A stretch of DNA of 64,000 bases from Clostridia bacterium (lineage in GTDB: Bacteria; Bacillota; Clostridia; Acetivibrionales; DSM-27016). The first letter of the stretch is position 1. Each line of letters begins with the position of its first letter. The translations under genes and the position numbers were made by a program. Below the pieces are notes generated by a model. It ran no database searches. It saw nothing but the letters and a program-made list of their open reading frames with translations, and was not told the origin of the DNA. This document shows positions 1 through 8,890 of the stretch, piece by piece. The stretch covers positions 62,001-126,000 of the forward strand of contig JAOAIJ010000039.1 in NCBI GenBank assembly GCA_026414765.1. Direction: 5' to 3'.

Positions 1-212
1 TTTTTGAAGGCTTTAGCTACAGCTTCAGGTCTGGACAGGCACTCAACTGTAACAATAAGTTCTTTTGTTCCTGCATTGGGGGCGATATTAAGTTTGCTGC
101 CCACCGTCTTATAACCAAGTACTCCAATAACCAGTAATAATAATGCTACTACTGCAAGGTCAATTATATTAATAACTCCAAACAGACGACCCTTTTCATC
201 AAGAATTTTCAT
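1..212 (-). CDS. DUF4330 family membrane protein, N-terminal part only
   Basis: The reading frame starts at 212 behind an AGGAGG-type site and runs off the left edge, so only about 70 residues are visible. It opens MKILDEKGRLFGVINIIDLA, followed by a single hydrophobic segment (about residues 17-34) and an extracytoplasmic start beginning KTVGSKLNIAPNAG. This arrangement (short DEKGRLFG motif, one membrane anchor, beta-rich tail) is typical of DUF4330 proteins, which are often found in clostridial polysaccharide clusters. The function is unknown. It lies upstream of the glycerophosphotransferase on the same strand and is probably part of the same surface-polymer unit. Confidence 0.8.
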   Translation of the reverse strand, partial: MKILDEKGRLFGVINIIDLAVVALLLLVIGVLGYKTVGSKLNIAPNAGTKELIVTVECLSRPEAVAKAFK

Positions 213-308
213 GTTATTTTCCTCCTGTAAGTATCAATGGTATTAAGAATTTAGTAATTCTATTTTCTTTTACATTTTACAATTCACTCTTTGTTTTGTC
301 CATATCAA

Positions 309-1511
309 TCATTTTGTTTTTTCTACGCACTGCATGATTCTTTCTGCCGAGCGGTTGTCCGTATACTGGTTAACCAGGCCGTTTACAAGCTTGCGCTCAG
401 CTTTGTAATATTCTTTGTCCTGTAAACATTTCCTGAGACACTGTACATACTCATCAAAGGTTTTTGTTTTTGGTCCCGGCGTCCAGAAGTCATAATCTTC
501 AAATATTAAGCCTCTGCCGCTTTTGTATGTATTCAGGTCACTGGTGACAAAAACTATCGGGCGGTCAAGGAGCAGATAATCGAAATATATTGAAGAATAA
601 TCGGTAACCAGCACATCAAATAATCCAAGAATATCGTACATGCTCACGGTGTTGGTATTAAAGGCATCTGATTTTACCAGCACTGAATTTTGCGGCAGAT
701 CCAGTTCAGAACCGCTGTACTGTTTTTCCTCAAACGGATGGAGCTTAATAACAAGCAGTGCATTATGTGATTTGAGCAGCTCATCCAGTTCATTCCTTTG
801 ATAATCAGGAAAGTTGAACACATTTTTGTCAAGCTTTTTTCCCTCTACCCTTCCCATACCGGCTCTGAAGGTAGGGCAATACAGTATAAGCTTATCATAT
901 GCATCCAGATTTTTACCGCAAACCCTGGAAAGTACAGCTCTGTCTTCAGGTGAGAAAAGCTTGTCATTTCGGGGCTGGCCTGTGATAACAACTTTTCTTG
1001 CATCTATATTGAAGCAGCTTGCCAGTGCATATCTCATTATTGGTGAAGTGGATATGAATATATCAGATTTTTTACTTACTGTTTTGAAGCCTTTTATATC
1101 TTTTTTTGTACAAAGATTGTCAATATAGCCCATAGATTTCAGAGGCATGCCGTGCCATAGGGTTATTAAAAACTGATTTGAAGACTTGATGGCGATATGC
1201 TGACTGTGTGTACAAGCAATATATCTGGAAGTTAAGAGGGCTTTTATCCCCTTCCATGACCAGGAATATTCACAGGTTATGTTTTCTCTGCTCAGCTTCT
1301 CAACAAGGCTCTTATCGCTAAAAAGCCATACAGGTTCATATTTTTCGGAGCCGGCAAGGTATTCCCAAAGGCCCTTCGCATTATCTGAGAAGTCGGGAAG
1401 GCTGCTGAGGACTATTTTATTATCTTGTTTTGGAACAAACTCATTCAATGTCCTCAAAAGTAAAATCCTGCTTTTATATATAATCCTGTTTAGTAATGTA
1501 CTAATGCTCAT
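309..1511 (-). CDS. CDP-glycerol:poly(glycerophosphate) glycerophosphotransferase family protein
   Basis: 400 residues, which covers one catalytic domain of the TagB/TagF family. These enzymes move glycerol-phosphate (or a related polyol phosphate) from its CDP carrier onto a lipid-linked wall polymer at the inner membrane face. Visible family motifs are LWHGMPLK (118-125), GQPRND (178-183), YCPTFR (211-216), KLHP (256-259) and VTDYSSIYFDY (302-312). The start has GGAG eight bases upstream. It sits with a flippase and a nucleotidyltransferase, so the polymer probably carries phospho-alcohol groups. The exact donor (CDP-glycerol, CDP-ribitol or another) cannot be told from sequence. Confidence 0.88.
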   Translation of the reverse strand: MSISTLLNRIIYKSRILLLRTLNEFVPKQDNKIVLSSLPDFSDNAKGLWEYLAGSEKYEPVWLFSDKSLVEKLSRENITCEYSWSWKGIKALLTSRYIACTHSQHIAIKSSNQFLITLWHGMPLKSMGYIDNLCTKKDIKGFKTVSKKSDIFISTSPIMRYALASCFNIDARKVVITGQPRNDKLFSPEDRAVLSRVCGKNLDAYDKLILYCPTFRAGMGRVEGKKLDKNVFNFPDYQRNELDELLKSHNALLVIKLHPFEEKQYSGSELDLPQNSVLVKSDAFNTNTVSMYDILGLFDVLVTDYSSIYFDYLLLDRPIVFVTSDLNTYKSGRGLIFEDYDFWTPGPKTKTFDEYVQCLRKCLQDKEYYKAERKLVNGLVNQYTDNRSAERIMQCVEKTK

Positions 1512-1539
1512 AGTCTCTACTCCATATTACTATTTTACT

Positions 1540-3054
1540 TTATTTCCTTACAATTAACTGCTTTAGTTTCACTATATCACTTTTTGACAATCCGGCAATT
1601 AATACTATAGCATAGCTTGCTAAAACTGCCAGGCCTGCTTCGGCGATAAGGTAAAATCCGTCCAAATCAATAACCTGGTTTAAAGCAAGCGTAAGTACTA
1701 CACTGAATACGGTTCCAGCTAGTACCTTGATTATGCCGGTATCAAAGGGCAATATGCCAAATTTGATTTTAACATATATTACTTTTACGATGTTGTATAT
1801 AGCGAGACTTGAGGAAGAGGCAACAGCAGCGCCTGCCATACCATAGGCCGGTATCAGAGCTGCATTTAGCGTGATGCTCAGTACTGCAAGTATTATCTGT
1901 GTATACAAATCCATTTTATAGTGCTTGGAGAAACTTATTATGCCGCCGCACATTCCAGTTCCCACATTTATCAGCTGCCCTATTACTACTATGGAAAGAA
2001 CCACAGCTCCGGAGGCATAGACGGAACCTTCTCCACCGCGGGCGGTACCCAGAAGGGAAAGCAAGGCTTTTGAGTATATAACGATCACTACGGCAACAGG
2101 AAGTGTTGCTATCAAAGACCATTTTTGTGTGAACTTGTATACGTTATCCAGCTCTGTGATATTGTTATCGCCGATGTACTTACCCATCAAAGGGTGTCCG
2201 ATCATGGCGAGAGAGTTTCCGAATATTGCAATAGTTCCTCCTATAAGAACAGCGGTATTATACACCGCAAGCTGTGAATTGTCCGTAAACCAGTTGACCA
2301 GGATTCTATCCGCATAGGCAGCCAGCACGCTTGCTATTGCAGACACTGACATAATCAGACCATAAACATCCTGTTCAATGAACTTATTTCTGTTCAGATA
2401 CTTTTTTAGTACGTTCCTGATTTTTATAGGTTTTATATACCTGTTTTTTGCGATGACATAAAATAGGACAAGATTTATTGCGATCAGCAGATATAAATAA
2501 TAATGTATATAATTAATGACAGTCAGCCTGAAACGCAGGCAAATAAGGATCAAAAAGAAATTACCGCTTTTCAGTAAAGTATTTACTATGAATGACTGTG
2601 CCGATGTTTTATACCAGGCCCTTAGATAACTGCCTAGTATCTGCTGCAATCCGGTATTTACTATATAAAGGGGTATAACATAAAAATAAGTACCTATAAG
2701 TTGATTTTTTATAAGTATATTTACAAAAAAAGGTTTGAAAGCATAAATTAAAAGAATACATATGGCAGATACCAATATATTCTTTGTTATCTGATAAATA
2801 AAGAGGTCTGATGCTTCAGACTCCTTATCTCTGTTAATCCCGGGTATCACTCTTATGAAAATGTTGTTTATCCCAATGACAGTGATTGTAGATAGTATTG
2901 CCGTAGCATTGATAATAGCATTGAATAAACCTACATCTTCTACTGAAAAGGTTTTGGTGATAACCAGTATGCCAAGGAAGTTAAGGCACATTGCCGTAAA
3001 AAGTGCTATCAGGTTAAGTATTCCTTCCTTAAAAATCAGTTTATTTGCATTCAT
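1540..3054 (-). CDS. Polysaccharide flippase (Wzx/MATE-like oligosaccharide exporter)
   Basis: 504 residues with about 12-14 hydrophobic segments spread along the length and short charged loops, as in the polysaccharide biosynthesis (Wzx/RfbX) branch of the MOP superfamily. The N-terminal FKEGILNLIALFTAMCLN and the internal pattern of paired helices fit this family. The expected role is to flip an undecaprenyl-linked repeat unit from the inner to the outer face of the membrane. The gene lies 28 bases behind the nucleotidyltransferase-flippase junction and reads in the same direction as the glycosyltransferase and glycerophosphotransferase, so it is probably co-transcribed with them. Confidence 0.85.
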   Translation of the reverse strand: MNANKLIFKEGILNLIALFTAMCLNFLGILVITKTFSVEDVGLFNAIINATAILSTITVIGINNIFIRVIPGINRDKESEASDLFIYQITKNILVSAICILLIYAFKPFFVNILIKNQLIGTYFYVIPLYIVNTGLQQILGSYLRAWYKTSAQSFIVNTLLKSGNFFLILICLRFRLTVINYIHYYLYLLIAINLVLFYVIAKNRYIKPIKIRNVLKKYLNRNKFIEQDVYGLIMSVSAIASVLAAYADRILVNWFTDNSQLAVYNTAVLIGGTIAIFGNSLAMIGHPLMGKYIGDNNITELDNVYKFTQKWSLIATLPVAVVIVIYSKALLSLLGTARGGEGSVYASGAVVLSIVVIGQLINVGTGMCGGIISFSKHYKMDLYTQIILAVLSITLNAALIPAYGMAGAAVASSSSLAIYNIVKVIYVKIKFGILPFDTGIIKVLAGTVFSVVLTLALNQVIDLDGFYLIAEAGLAVLASYAIVLIAGLSKSDIVKLKQLIVRK

Positions 3055-3085
3055 TGGTTTTCCTCTGTTTCAGAGCATCTGAATA

Positions 3086-3757
3086 TTATTGTGTAAACAA
3101 TTCAGTTGCTATCTTCCAGTCTTCTTCAAAGTCTACTTCAATACACTTGAAATTGGATATGTTTACTATGTTAAACTTCTTACCGTTATCTATAAGCATC
3201 TCTATACCCTTTTCAAAATAATCGTTATCGGAGCAGTTTTCAAGTGCAGATTTGAAGTTCTCTATATCCTCTTTTGAGATTTTGTTTATTCCTACAGCTT
3301 CTCCATGAGCATCTTGTACCTGTTTAGATATAGCTGTCAGCTGGTTTTTGTTATCTGCTTTATACTTGACTTCCTCTTCGCCGCATTTTGAGCTGTTGAC
3401 AGCTATAGCATTTCCAGCCTGGTTTACCATATGTGCGATTATTTCTTCATCAAATATTACGTCTCCGTTTGTCCACAGTACATCGTCATTCATATCTCTG
3501 ATAGCGCATAACAGACTTTTGGAGGTATTTGTAACATAATATACCGGGTTATATCTATAAAATACTTCAGGGAAGCTTTCCATTATCAGACCCATCTTAA
3601 AGCCTACAACAACATATATTTCATTTATTCCGTTTTTTCGGAGTATTCTTATTTGCCTTCCAAGAATAGTCTCACCATTCGGCAGTTTATTGAGTGATTT
3701 CGGGTATGGTTTTCCTAGCCTGGAACCAACCCCTGCTGCTAGTATTACTGCTTTCAT
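3086..3757 (-). CDS. LicC-like sugar/choline-phosphate nucleotidyltransferase
   Basis: 223 residues. The N-terminal LAAGVGSRLG motif and the following PKSLNKL lysine segment are the nucleotide-binding signature of NTP transferases, and NGDVIFDEE (about 96-104) supplies the metal-binding aspartate. Length and layout match the short LicC/phosphocholine cytidylyltransferase-like branch rather than longer GlmU or RmlA proteins. It would make a CDP- or UDP-activated precursor (phosphocholine, another small phospho-alcohol, or sugar phosphate). AAGGAGG lies directly upstream of the start at 3757. Placement beside a CDP-alcohol transferase gene suggests it makes that enzyme's donor, but this is inference. 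Confidence 0.8.
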   Translation of the reverse strand: MKAVILAAGVGSRLGKPYPKSLNKLPNGETILGRQIRILRKNGINEIYVVVGFKMGLIMESFPEVFYRYNPVYYVTNTSKSLLCAIRDMNDDVLWTNGDVIFDEEIIAHMVNQAGNAIAVNSSKCGEEEVKYKADNKNQLTAISKQVQDAHGEAVGINKISKEDIENFKSALENCSDNDYFEKGIEMLIDNGKKFNIVNISNFKCIEVDFEEDWKIATELFTQ

Positions 3758-3791
3758 ATATTGCCTCCTTTTACTTGTATAAGACCTGTAA

Positions 3792-4757
3792 TTATTTTCC
3801 TGACCGGGACAATGCTCTCAACAAAACAGGATGGGTAAGCAGTATCTTCTTAATAAGAAGCTTTGTTGAGTGAATTGTCATTACCGGTTTGTAATCTTTG
3901 ACATATTTATACAATTCATCATTTATGAGGTCGCCAATAACTGCTTTTCGGTTTTTGATTTCTTCATATAGGCAGTGTATGGATACACCTGCAATCCTGT
4001 ATGTGCTTAAAATATCAATCAGGACTTTCTTATCATAATGCGGTATGCTTATTTGCAGATCCAACCATTCTTTGAGCCTTTTCCAGACCAGGATTTCACG
4101 TGTTCTGTCCGGTGAAGCGGTCAGTGAATCGCTCCTCCTTCTGTACAGTGCAAGATAATCTTTAACGGCACATACTTCAACAAAATATGTGACTTTTGAG
4201 AAAAATTCTATATCCTCGGCCATACTGCAACCTTCGGTAAAAAATAACCCATTGTTGAGTATAAGATCTTTTTTGATAACCCATGTACTTGTCCAGCCTA
4301 TTGCCTTATCCAGAAGCAGTTCTTTAAGGATTTTGCCCTCGTAAAACTTGCCCGGCATTTTCTTAAAAGGTTGACCGATGTTGAAAAACTCCCGGTATCC
4401 GCAGTAACATGCATCAAGACCTGTTGCATTAAGCATGGATATTTGTGCTTCAAGCTTTGTTTCCAGCCATAGATCGTCACTATCGAGAAATGCGATATAT
4501 TCGCCAGTAGAATTTCTGATGCCTACATTCCTTGCACTTGAAACACCGCCGTTTTCCTTATATATATATTTTAAATTACTAAACCGGCTTTGCATTTTTT
4601 TTACTATATCCGCGCTTTTATCCCTGCTCGAATCGTCTATTACAACTACTTCAATATTCTTATAGGTTTGGTTTAAAACGCTTGTAAGAGTTTCTTCAAT
4701 ATACCTTTCCACATTATACATAGGAATTACGACAGAAACCAAAGGGTTAGACAGCAT
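3792..4757 (-). CDS. Family 2 glycosyltransferase
   Basis: I place the start at 4757 (GGAGAGG six bases upstream) rather than an upstream ATG at 4793 that lacks a ribosome binding site; this gives 321 residues beginning MLSNPLVSVVIPMYN. The GT-A fold signature is clear: VSVVIPMYNVERYIEETL, then VVIDDSSRDKS and FLDSDDLW with the metal-binding aspartates. The C-terminal third is variable. It probably adds one sugar to a lipid-linked surface glycan. The donor and acceptor are unknown. Confidence 0.9.
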   Translation of the reverse strand: MLSNPLVSVVIPMYNVERYIEETLTSVLNQTYKNIEVVVIDDSSRDKSADIVKKMQSRFSNLKYIYKENGGVSSARNVGIRNSTGEYIAFLDSDDLWLETKLEAQISMLNATGLDACYCGYREFFNIGQPFKKMPGKFYEGKILKELLLDKAIGWTSTWVIKKDLILNNGLFFTEGCSMAEDIEFFSKVTYFVEVCAVKDYLALYRRRSDSLTASPDRTREILVWKRLKEWLDLQISIPHYDKKVLIDILSTYRIAGVSIHCLYEEIKNRKAVIGDLINDELYKYVKDYKPVMTIHSTKLLIKKILLTHPVLLRALSRSGK

Positions 4758-4904
4758 GTTGTTCCTCTCCGTTAAATGGCCATTTTTGACCATGCTAAGT
4801 ATAGTTTAGCACTATGATATTCGTATGTCAAACATGTGCAGGATAGGGTCAAGCGGGAACCTGGAGATAACGAAAAGAGATATTCCTTTGCCAAATGACT
4901 TGTT

Positions 4905-6005
4905 CTATAGCTGTGTCGTATGAGAACCCTGGATCTTTGAATGAATACCCGGCGTTTTTTTACCCACACCCCCAAAAAGAGTGGCAAAAGGCGTGAGACT
5001 TATTACATAGGTGAATATGAGTGAAAGAGCTAGGGTAAGTAAAAACAAAAGTACCATTCCCGGATTATTTGCTAAAACAGAATTAAGTCCAAAACTGCGG
5101 AAGAATGTAATTATCAAGCTTAATACCAACATGTGGCTTAGATATAGTGTATATGATTGTGCAGATATCCAGCATATAGTATTCCTTAGTGCAGGTGTAT
5201 CCGTTTGAAACCGCTGCAAGACAGAGTAAAAGGCGAAGAAGGATAAGAGACAATACAGCATGGTGCTGGGCTTTATTGAGGAAAACCCGGTTCCGGTAAT
5301 TCTACTGTCGACCAAAAGAATAAAAAGACCTGCGAACCATAGTGCAATAAGTTGTATCCTGTTGTTCTTTATTCTAACCTTCACTTTTTCTGTGTTTTCT
5401 GATAAATACATGCCGAAAATGAAATAAAAAAGCCAGGTAGGGAAAAATATATAATAGGGAATAATGAACTTGGGAAGATGTACTGCTTTTAAAAGAGACA
5501 TATATACTGCTGTTTGAAAAAACAGTGTTAGTAAAAAGCTGGAAGATATCAAAGCTTTAGGGTATTTTCCTAATAGTACTTTTAAAAATGGGTAAAGTAG
5601 GTACATCTGAATTATGATTATGACAAAGTATAGATGAGGGTATGCGGTTCCCCTGATTATATGTGTCAGTGACTCAACTAGAAACCCACTTTTATAGTAA
5701 ACCGAAGAAAGGTTGCTTCTATTCTCGAAAAGTATATATATAATGCTCCACACCAGATAAGGAATAAGGATTTTCTTAAACCTTTTTGATAAAAAGTTTA
5801 GGTAGCTTAATTCTCTGTCTGCATTTGAAAAATGCAGGAGGAAGCCTGACAGCAGAATGAATATAGGAACAGCATAGCGTACGAGTTGGTTGCTGTAATA
5901 GGCAAAACTGCTGGTGGAGGAGTATATTGCGGTAACATGTATTATGATTACCGAAATTGCGGCAATTACCCTAATCTGATCGAATTCATATATTCTTCGG
6001 TTCAT
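4905..6005 (-). CDS. Acyltransferase 3 family membrane protein
   Basis: 366 residues with about ten transmembrane segments. The N-terminal YEFDQIRVIAAISVIIIHVT contains the arginine and histidine typical of acyltransferase-3 (WecH/OafA-like) enzymes. These integral membrane proteins O-acetylate or O-succinylate surface polysaccharides. The start is preceded by GGAG seven bases away. It stands between a glycosyltransferase and a secreted protein on the same strand, which supports a role in decorating the polymer made here. Substrate position is unknown. Confidence 0.88.
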   Translation of the reverse strand: MNRRIYEFDQIRVIAAISVIIIHVTAIYSSTSSFAYYSNQLVRYAVPIFILLSGFLLHFSNADRELSYLNFLSKRFKKILIPYLVWSIIYILFENRSNLSSVYYKSGFLVESLTHIIRGTAYPHLYFVIIIIQMYLLYPFLKVLLGKYPKALISSSFLLTLFFQTAVYMSLLKAVHLPKFIIPYYIFFPTWLFYFIFGMYLSENTEKVKVRIKNNRIQLIALWFAGLFILLVDSRITGTGFSSIKPSTMLYCLLSFFAFYSVLQRFQTDTPALRNTICWISAQSYTLYLSHMLVLSLIITFFRSFGLNSVLANNPGMVLLFLLTLALSLIFTYVISLTPFATLFGGVGKKTPGIHSKIQGSHTTQL

Positions 6006-6175
6006 ATATTTACTCCGGTAAAAACATTTGACTATGAAAAACCTGTGCTAGACTATATTAGAAAATTTAGCCAGGCAGACTGATTATAGCAAAAGTTTTT
6101 GCAGATGTCACTATAATATGTGAAATAGAAAACAGGTCTGTTGTATGTGATATTGTCGGAGATAAAGGGGAACAG

Positions 6176-7252
6176 TCACTTATATGAGAAGACATATCCG
6201 CCATGCCAGTACATTTTGCAGTCTTTTGGCAGGCTGAACTCCAAACCGTTGATGAGATTGAAATAACTCTTTCCACTGCCTTTTGTTGGTTTGAAGGAGA
6301 ATGCATAAGGTTTGTCGCCAGATATATATTTCATTTTCCCCATGCCGTAGGTTGGGTCTATCCAGACTTCCAGCCTGTGTTTGCCATACGTTGCATTAAT
6401 AATAAGCTTTTCAGCAGTAGGGTAATATCTATTTGCATGTTCAATTTTCGTAAGTAGCATATTTTCACTAGTGGTTTTGGTTTTCTCGATTCTGAAAGAA
6501 ATATTTTGATTCCAGGGATTATTCTGAATCTGAAGTCCATAATACTTTTGAATTGATACATCCTCAAGAGCTTCGGTTTCAACGCGGACATCAATTCTAC
6601 CGTTGTTAATTCCATAGTACACATTTTCAAGCAGAATCTCCCTATGCTGCTGCTTGGTATTATAGCCCTGTATCAGGTTTGTAACATGGATTTCAGCAGT
6701 ATAGCATGGGATTACACCTTCGACAGCCTGATAACTTGAATCTGTTTTTACCTTTACAGATATAGTCCTTGCAGTAGGATTGCCCGTTTCGTTCCCATTT
6801 GAGCCGTGCCATCCCCCTGTGAAAGAGGGGCTGCCTGAATCACCGTTGTTCTTTGCACTTACTATGTAAGGACCTATGAAATCTGTATAGGCTTTCATAA
6901 AAGTTACTGTTTTTCTGCTAAAATCCGGATCAACACCGGTTTTCATATTAGGAGCCAGATAGATTGCACTGATAGACATTATTGAGTTTATACCGCACTT
7001 TTTGAACTCAATCCACATATCGTCGGTTTCATTGTATTTGAAGACAAATAACAATTTTTCTACCGGTGATTTTTCCAGTTTTGCATACAAATCAAACGAT
7101 TGAGACCTGGTATCCTCAAACTTTGTTTCAAATGAAGGATTTTCACTAATATGGGAATTATCCTGAATGATGTAATTTATACAGGATGAAAATGACAGGA
7201 TACAAGATATAAAAATAGTGATTGTCAATAAGATAAGGCTTTTTAGGTACAT
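6176..7252 (-). CDS. Secreted protein of unknown function
   Basis: 358 residues. The first 25 are a hydrophobic export signal ending near SFSSC, which could be a weak lipoprotein site, though the -3 residue is atypical. The mature part is rich in beta-forming stretches, aromatic residues and glycine (for example SFTGGWHGSNGNETGNP, about 135-150). I do not recognise a catalytic motif. The last gene before the strand switch at 7.3 kb, it is co-oriented with the polymer genes and may act on or bind the surface polymer, but that is only context. Confidence 0.65.
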   Translation of the reverse strand: MYLKSLILLTITIFISCILSFSSCINYIIQDNSHISENPSFETKFEDTRSQSFDLYAKLEKSPVEKLLFVFKYNETDDMWIEFKKCGINSIMSISAIYLAPNMKTGVDPDFSRKTVTFMKAYTDFIGPYIVSAKNNGDSGSPSFTGGWHGSNGNETGNPTARTISVKVKTDSSYQAVEGVIPCYTAEIHVTNLIQGYNTKQQHREILLENVYYGINNGRIDVRVETEALEDVSIQKYYGLQIQNNPWNQNISFRIEKTKTTSENMLLTKIEHANRYYPTAEKLIINATYGKHRLEVWIDPTYGMGKMKYISGDKPYAFSFKPTKGSGKSYFNLINGLEFSLPKDCKMYWHGGYVFSYK

Positions 7253-7627
7253 ACTAAAACTCTTCTCCGGCTGAGTACTTATTCTATAATAATTGATTAC
7301 TCCGAAAACTATTCATGTAGGAAATCATTTGCCTGACCTTTTTATACATTATACGACATAAAATGATACAGGATTTATCATAAATATGCAAGTAGCGGCA
7401 CTATGGCTGAGCTGGTAATAAAAACAAGTCAATGGTATAATATTAATACAATTTATTGTGTTGTACCGGCTGAATTTTATTCCTGGGACCAGATGTGCGG
7501 ATGTTGGATATAGCTGAACAACAATTGCCATGTAATCATAGGCCGGAACAAATCAAACCGGCACGGCAGGTTAATCAACCGGCAAAGAGATAATTTGAAA
7601 GTACAAAAGGTTCACAATGGAGGATTT
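7253..7627. other. Intergenic region between divergent genes
   Basis: About 375 bases separate the minus-strand secreted protein gene from the plus-strand hexapeptide acyltransferase. It must carry the promoters of both. The best plus-strand -10 is TATAAT at 7436-7441, with only a weak TGGTAA at 17 bases. No convincing small gene, repeat or terminator is visible. Confidence 0.4.
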
Positions 7628-8155
7628 ATGAAAAGAATAATGTACTACATCTGTCTGATACTGTATTATTTCGTTGCACGGCATCTTCCAGGATCCGATA
7701 CCGTGTACAGTCTGGGTTCAAAGAAAATCAGAAGGGGCATATGCAAGCAGTTATTCAGAAAAACAGGCAAAAACATAAATATAGAGCACGGTGCTTTTTT
7801 TGGATCGGGAAGGGATATAGAAATCGGGGATAATTCCGGGCTTGGCGTGAACTGCAGGGTTTCAGGCCCTTTAAAAATAGGAGATAATGTAATGATGGGG
7901 CCTGATGTTATGATATATACACAAAACCACAATTTTGACAGGACTGACATTCCTATGAACAGTCAGGGTAATTCTCCAAAAAGGGATGTGGTGATAGGTA
8001 ATGATGTCTGGATAGGAGCCAGATCTATCATACTTCCAGGGGTAAAAATAGGGGAAGGGGCTATTGTTGCTGCAGGTGCCGTTGTTACAAAGGATGTAGA
8101 ACCTTACAGTATTGTAGGAGGAAATCCTGCCAGAATAATAAAGTTTAGAAAATAG
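7628..8155 (+). CDS. Hexapeptide-repeat acetyltransferase (LbH family)
   Basis: 175 residues from the ATG at 7628, which has GGAGG just upstream; a TTG at 7595 would add 11 residues but has no site. The protein shows the isoleucine-patch pattern of left-handed beta-helix acyltransferases (GDNSGLGVNCRVSG, then IGNDVWIGARSIILPGV) and the catalytic-type histidine in TQNHNFD. The C-terminal GGNPARIIKFRK is typical of maltose/galactoside/O-antigen acetyltransferases. It would move an acetyl group from acetyl-CoA to a sugar hydroxyl, plausibly for surface polysaccharide. It is the only plus-strand member of this cluster. Confidence 0.88.
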   Translation: MKRIMYYICLILYYFVARHLPGSDTVYSLGSKKIRRGICKQLFRKTGKNINIEHGAFFGSGRDIEIGDNSGLGVNCRVSGPLKIGDNVMMGPDVMIYTQNHNFDRTDIPMNSQGNSPKRDVVIGNDVWIGARSIILPGVKIGEGAIVAAGAVVTKDVEPYSIVGGNPARIIKFRK

Positions 8156-8183
8156 AGCAATATTTTGAATCAGGGGGAAGTAT

Positions 8184-8816
8184 ATGTTTAAAATGTTTAA
8201 AAAAGCTGCCCATGCCAGTAAGCGTAATTTTGACAGAAAAGTTTTGAGAAAAAACGATATCTCCATTTTAATCTTGGACGAAAGATGGAACAAGCTTTTT
8301 GTAAATACTGAAAAAACTCCTGAAATCTTCAAATGTGAGGAAAAGCTAAAAGAATTATTAAAGGAACAAGCCAGACTTACGGCTGAAACCAAGGAAATAG
8401 CCCTGCGCAAAAAAAACTGTATTGAAAGGATAATGCAGCTTACTACGGAAGCTTACGAAAAGAATAATGAAGAAGCGAAAAATGAAATGCAGGAATGTGA
8501 AAAGGAAATAAAAAGAATAAATGAACGTATGATAGAGATAGAAGAGGGATTGGATAATATTCCTGATTTGATAAAAGAAGCAAATCTTGAGCTGCTTGAA
8601 CACACTGTCAATATAGTATACTTTAAAATGCGTTCGAACCAGCTAAGGGTGAAGGAACTTGAACAGCTGATTGAAGAGGCGCGTAAAAATCTACAGGAAT
8701 ACATAGATGAAAAAGGAACCATATCCGAGGATGACACGGATATATATTCCTACTTTCATGATTTGCTTGGAGGAGAGGAACTGGAAAAACTGGACAAGGA
8801 ATTCTTTAGCCAGTAA
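8184..8816 (+). CDS. Coiled-coil protein of unknown function
   Basis: 210 residues, highly charged, with a long predicted coiled coil from about residue 50 to 170 (runs of E/K/L/I heptads such as KEIKRINERMIEIEEGLDN). It has no signal peptide or membrane segment. AGGGGGA precedes the ATG. It lies 28 bases behind the acetyltransferase gene and 74 bases before the NAD(P)H-hydrate repair gene. I recognise no family and assign no function. Confidence 0.7.
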   Translation: MFKMFKKAAHASKRNFDRKVLRKNDISILILDERWNKLFVNTEKTPEIFKCEEKLKELLKEQARLTAETKEIALRKKNCIERIMQLTTEAYEKNNEEAKNEMQECEKEIKRINERMIEIEEGLDNIPDLIKEANLELLEHTVNIVYFKMRSNQLRVKELEQLIEEARKNLQEYIDEKGTISEDDTDIYSYFHDLLGGEELEKLDKEFFSQ

Positions 8817-8890
8817 CATGCCAGGGCTGGTCGATTTATTCATTGATGAGTAATATGTCGAACGATGTATAGAGTGGAGAGTTGAAGCTT

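Noticed and set aside
7349-7531. Minus-strand small frame in the 7.3-7.6 kb gap
   Set aside because: No ribosome binding site and no protein-like composition.
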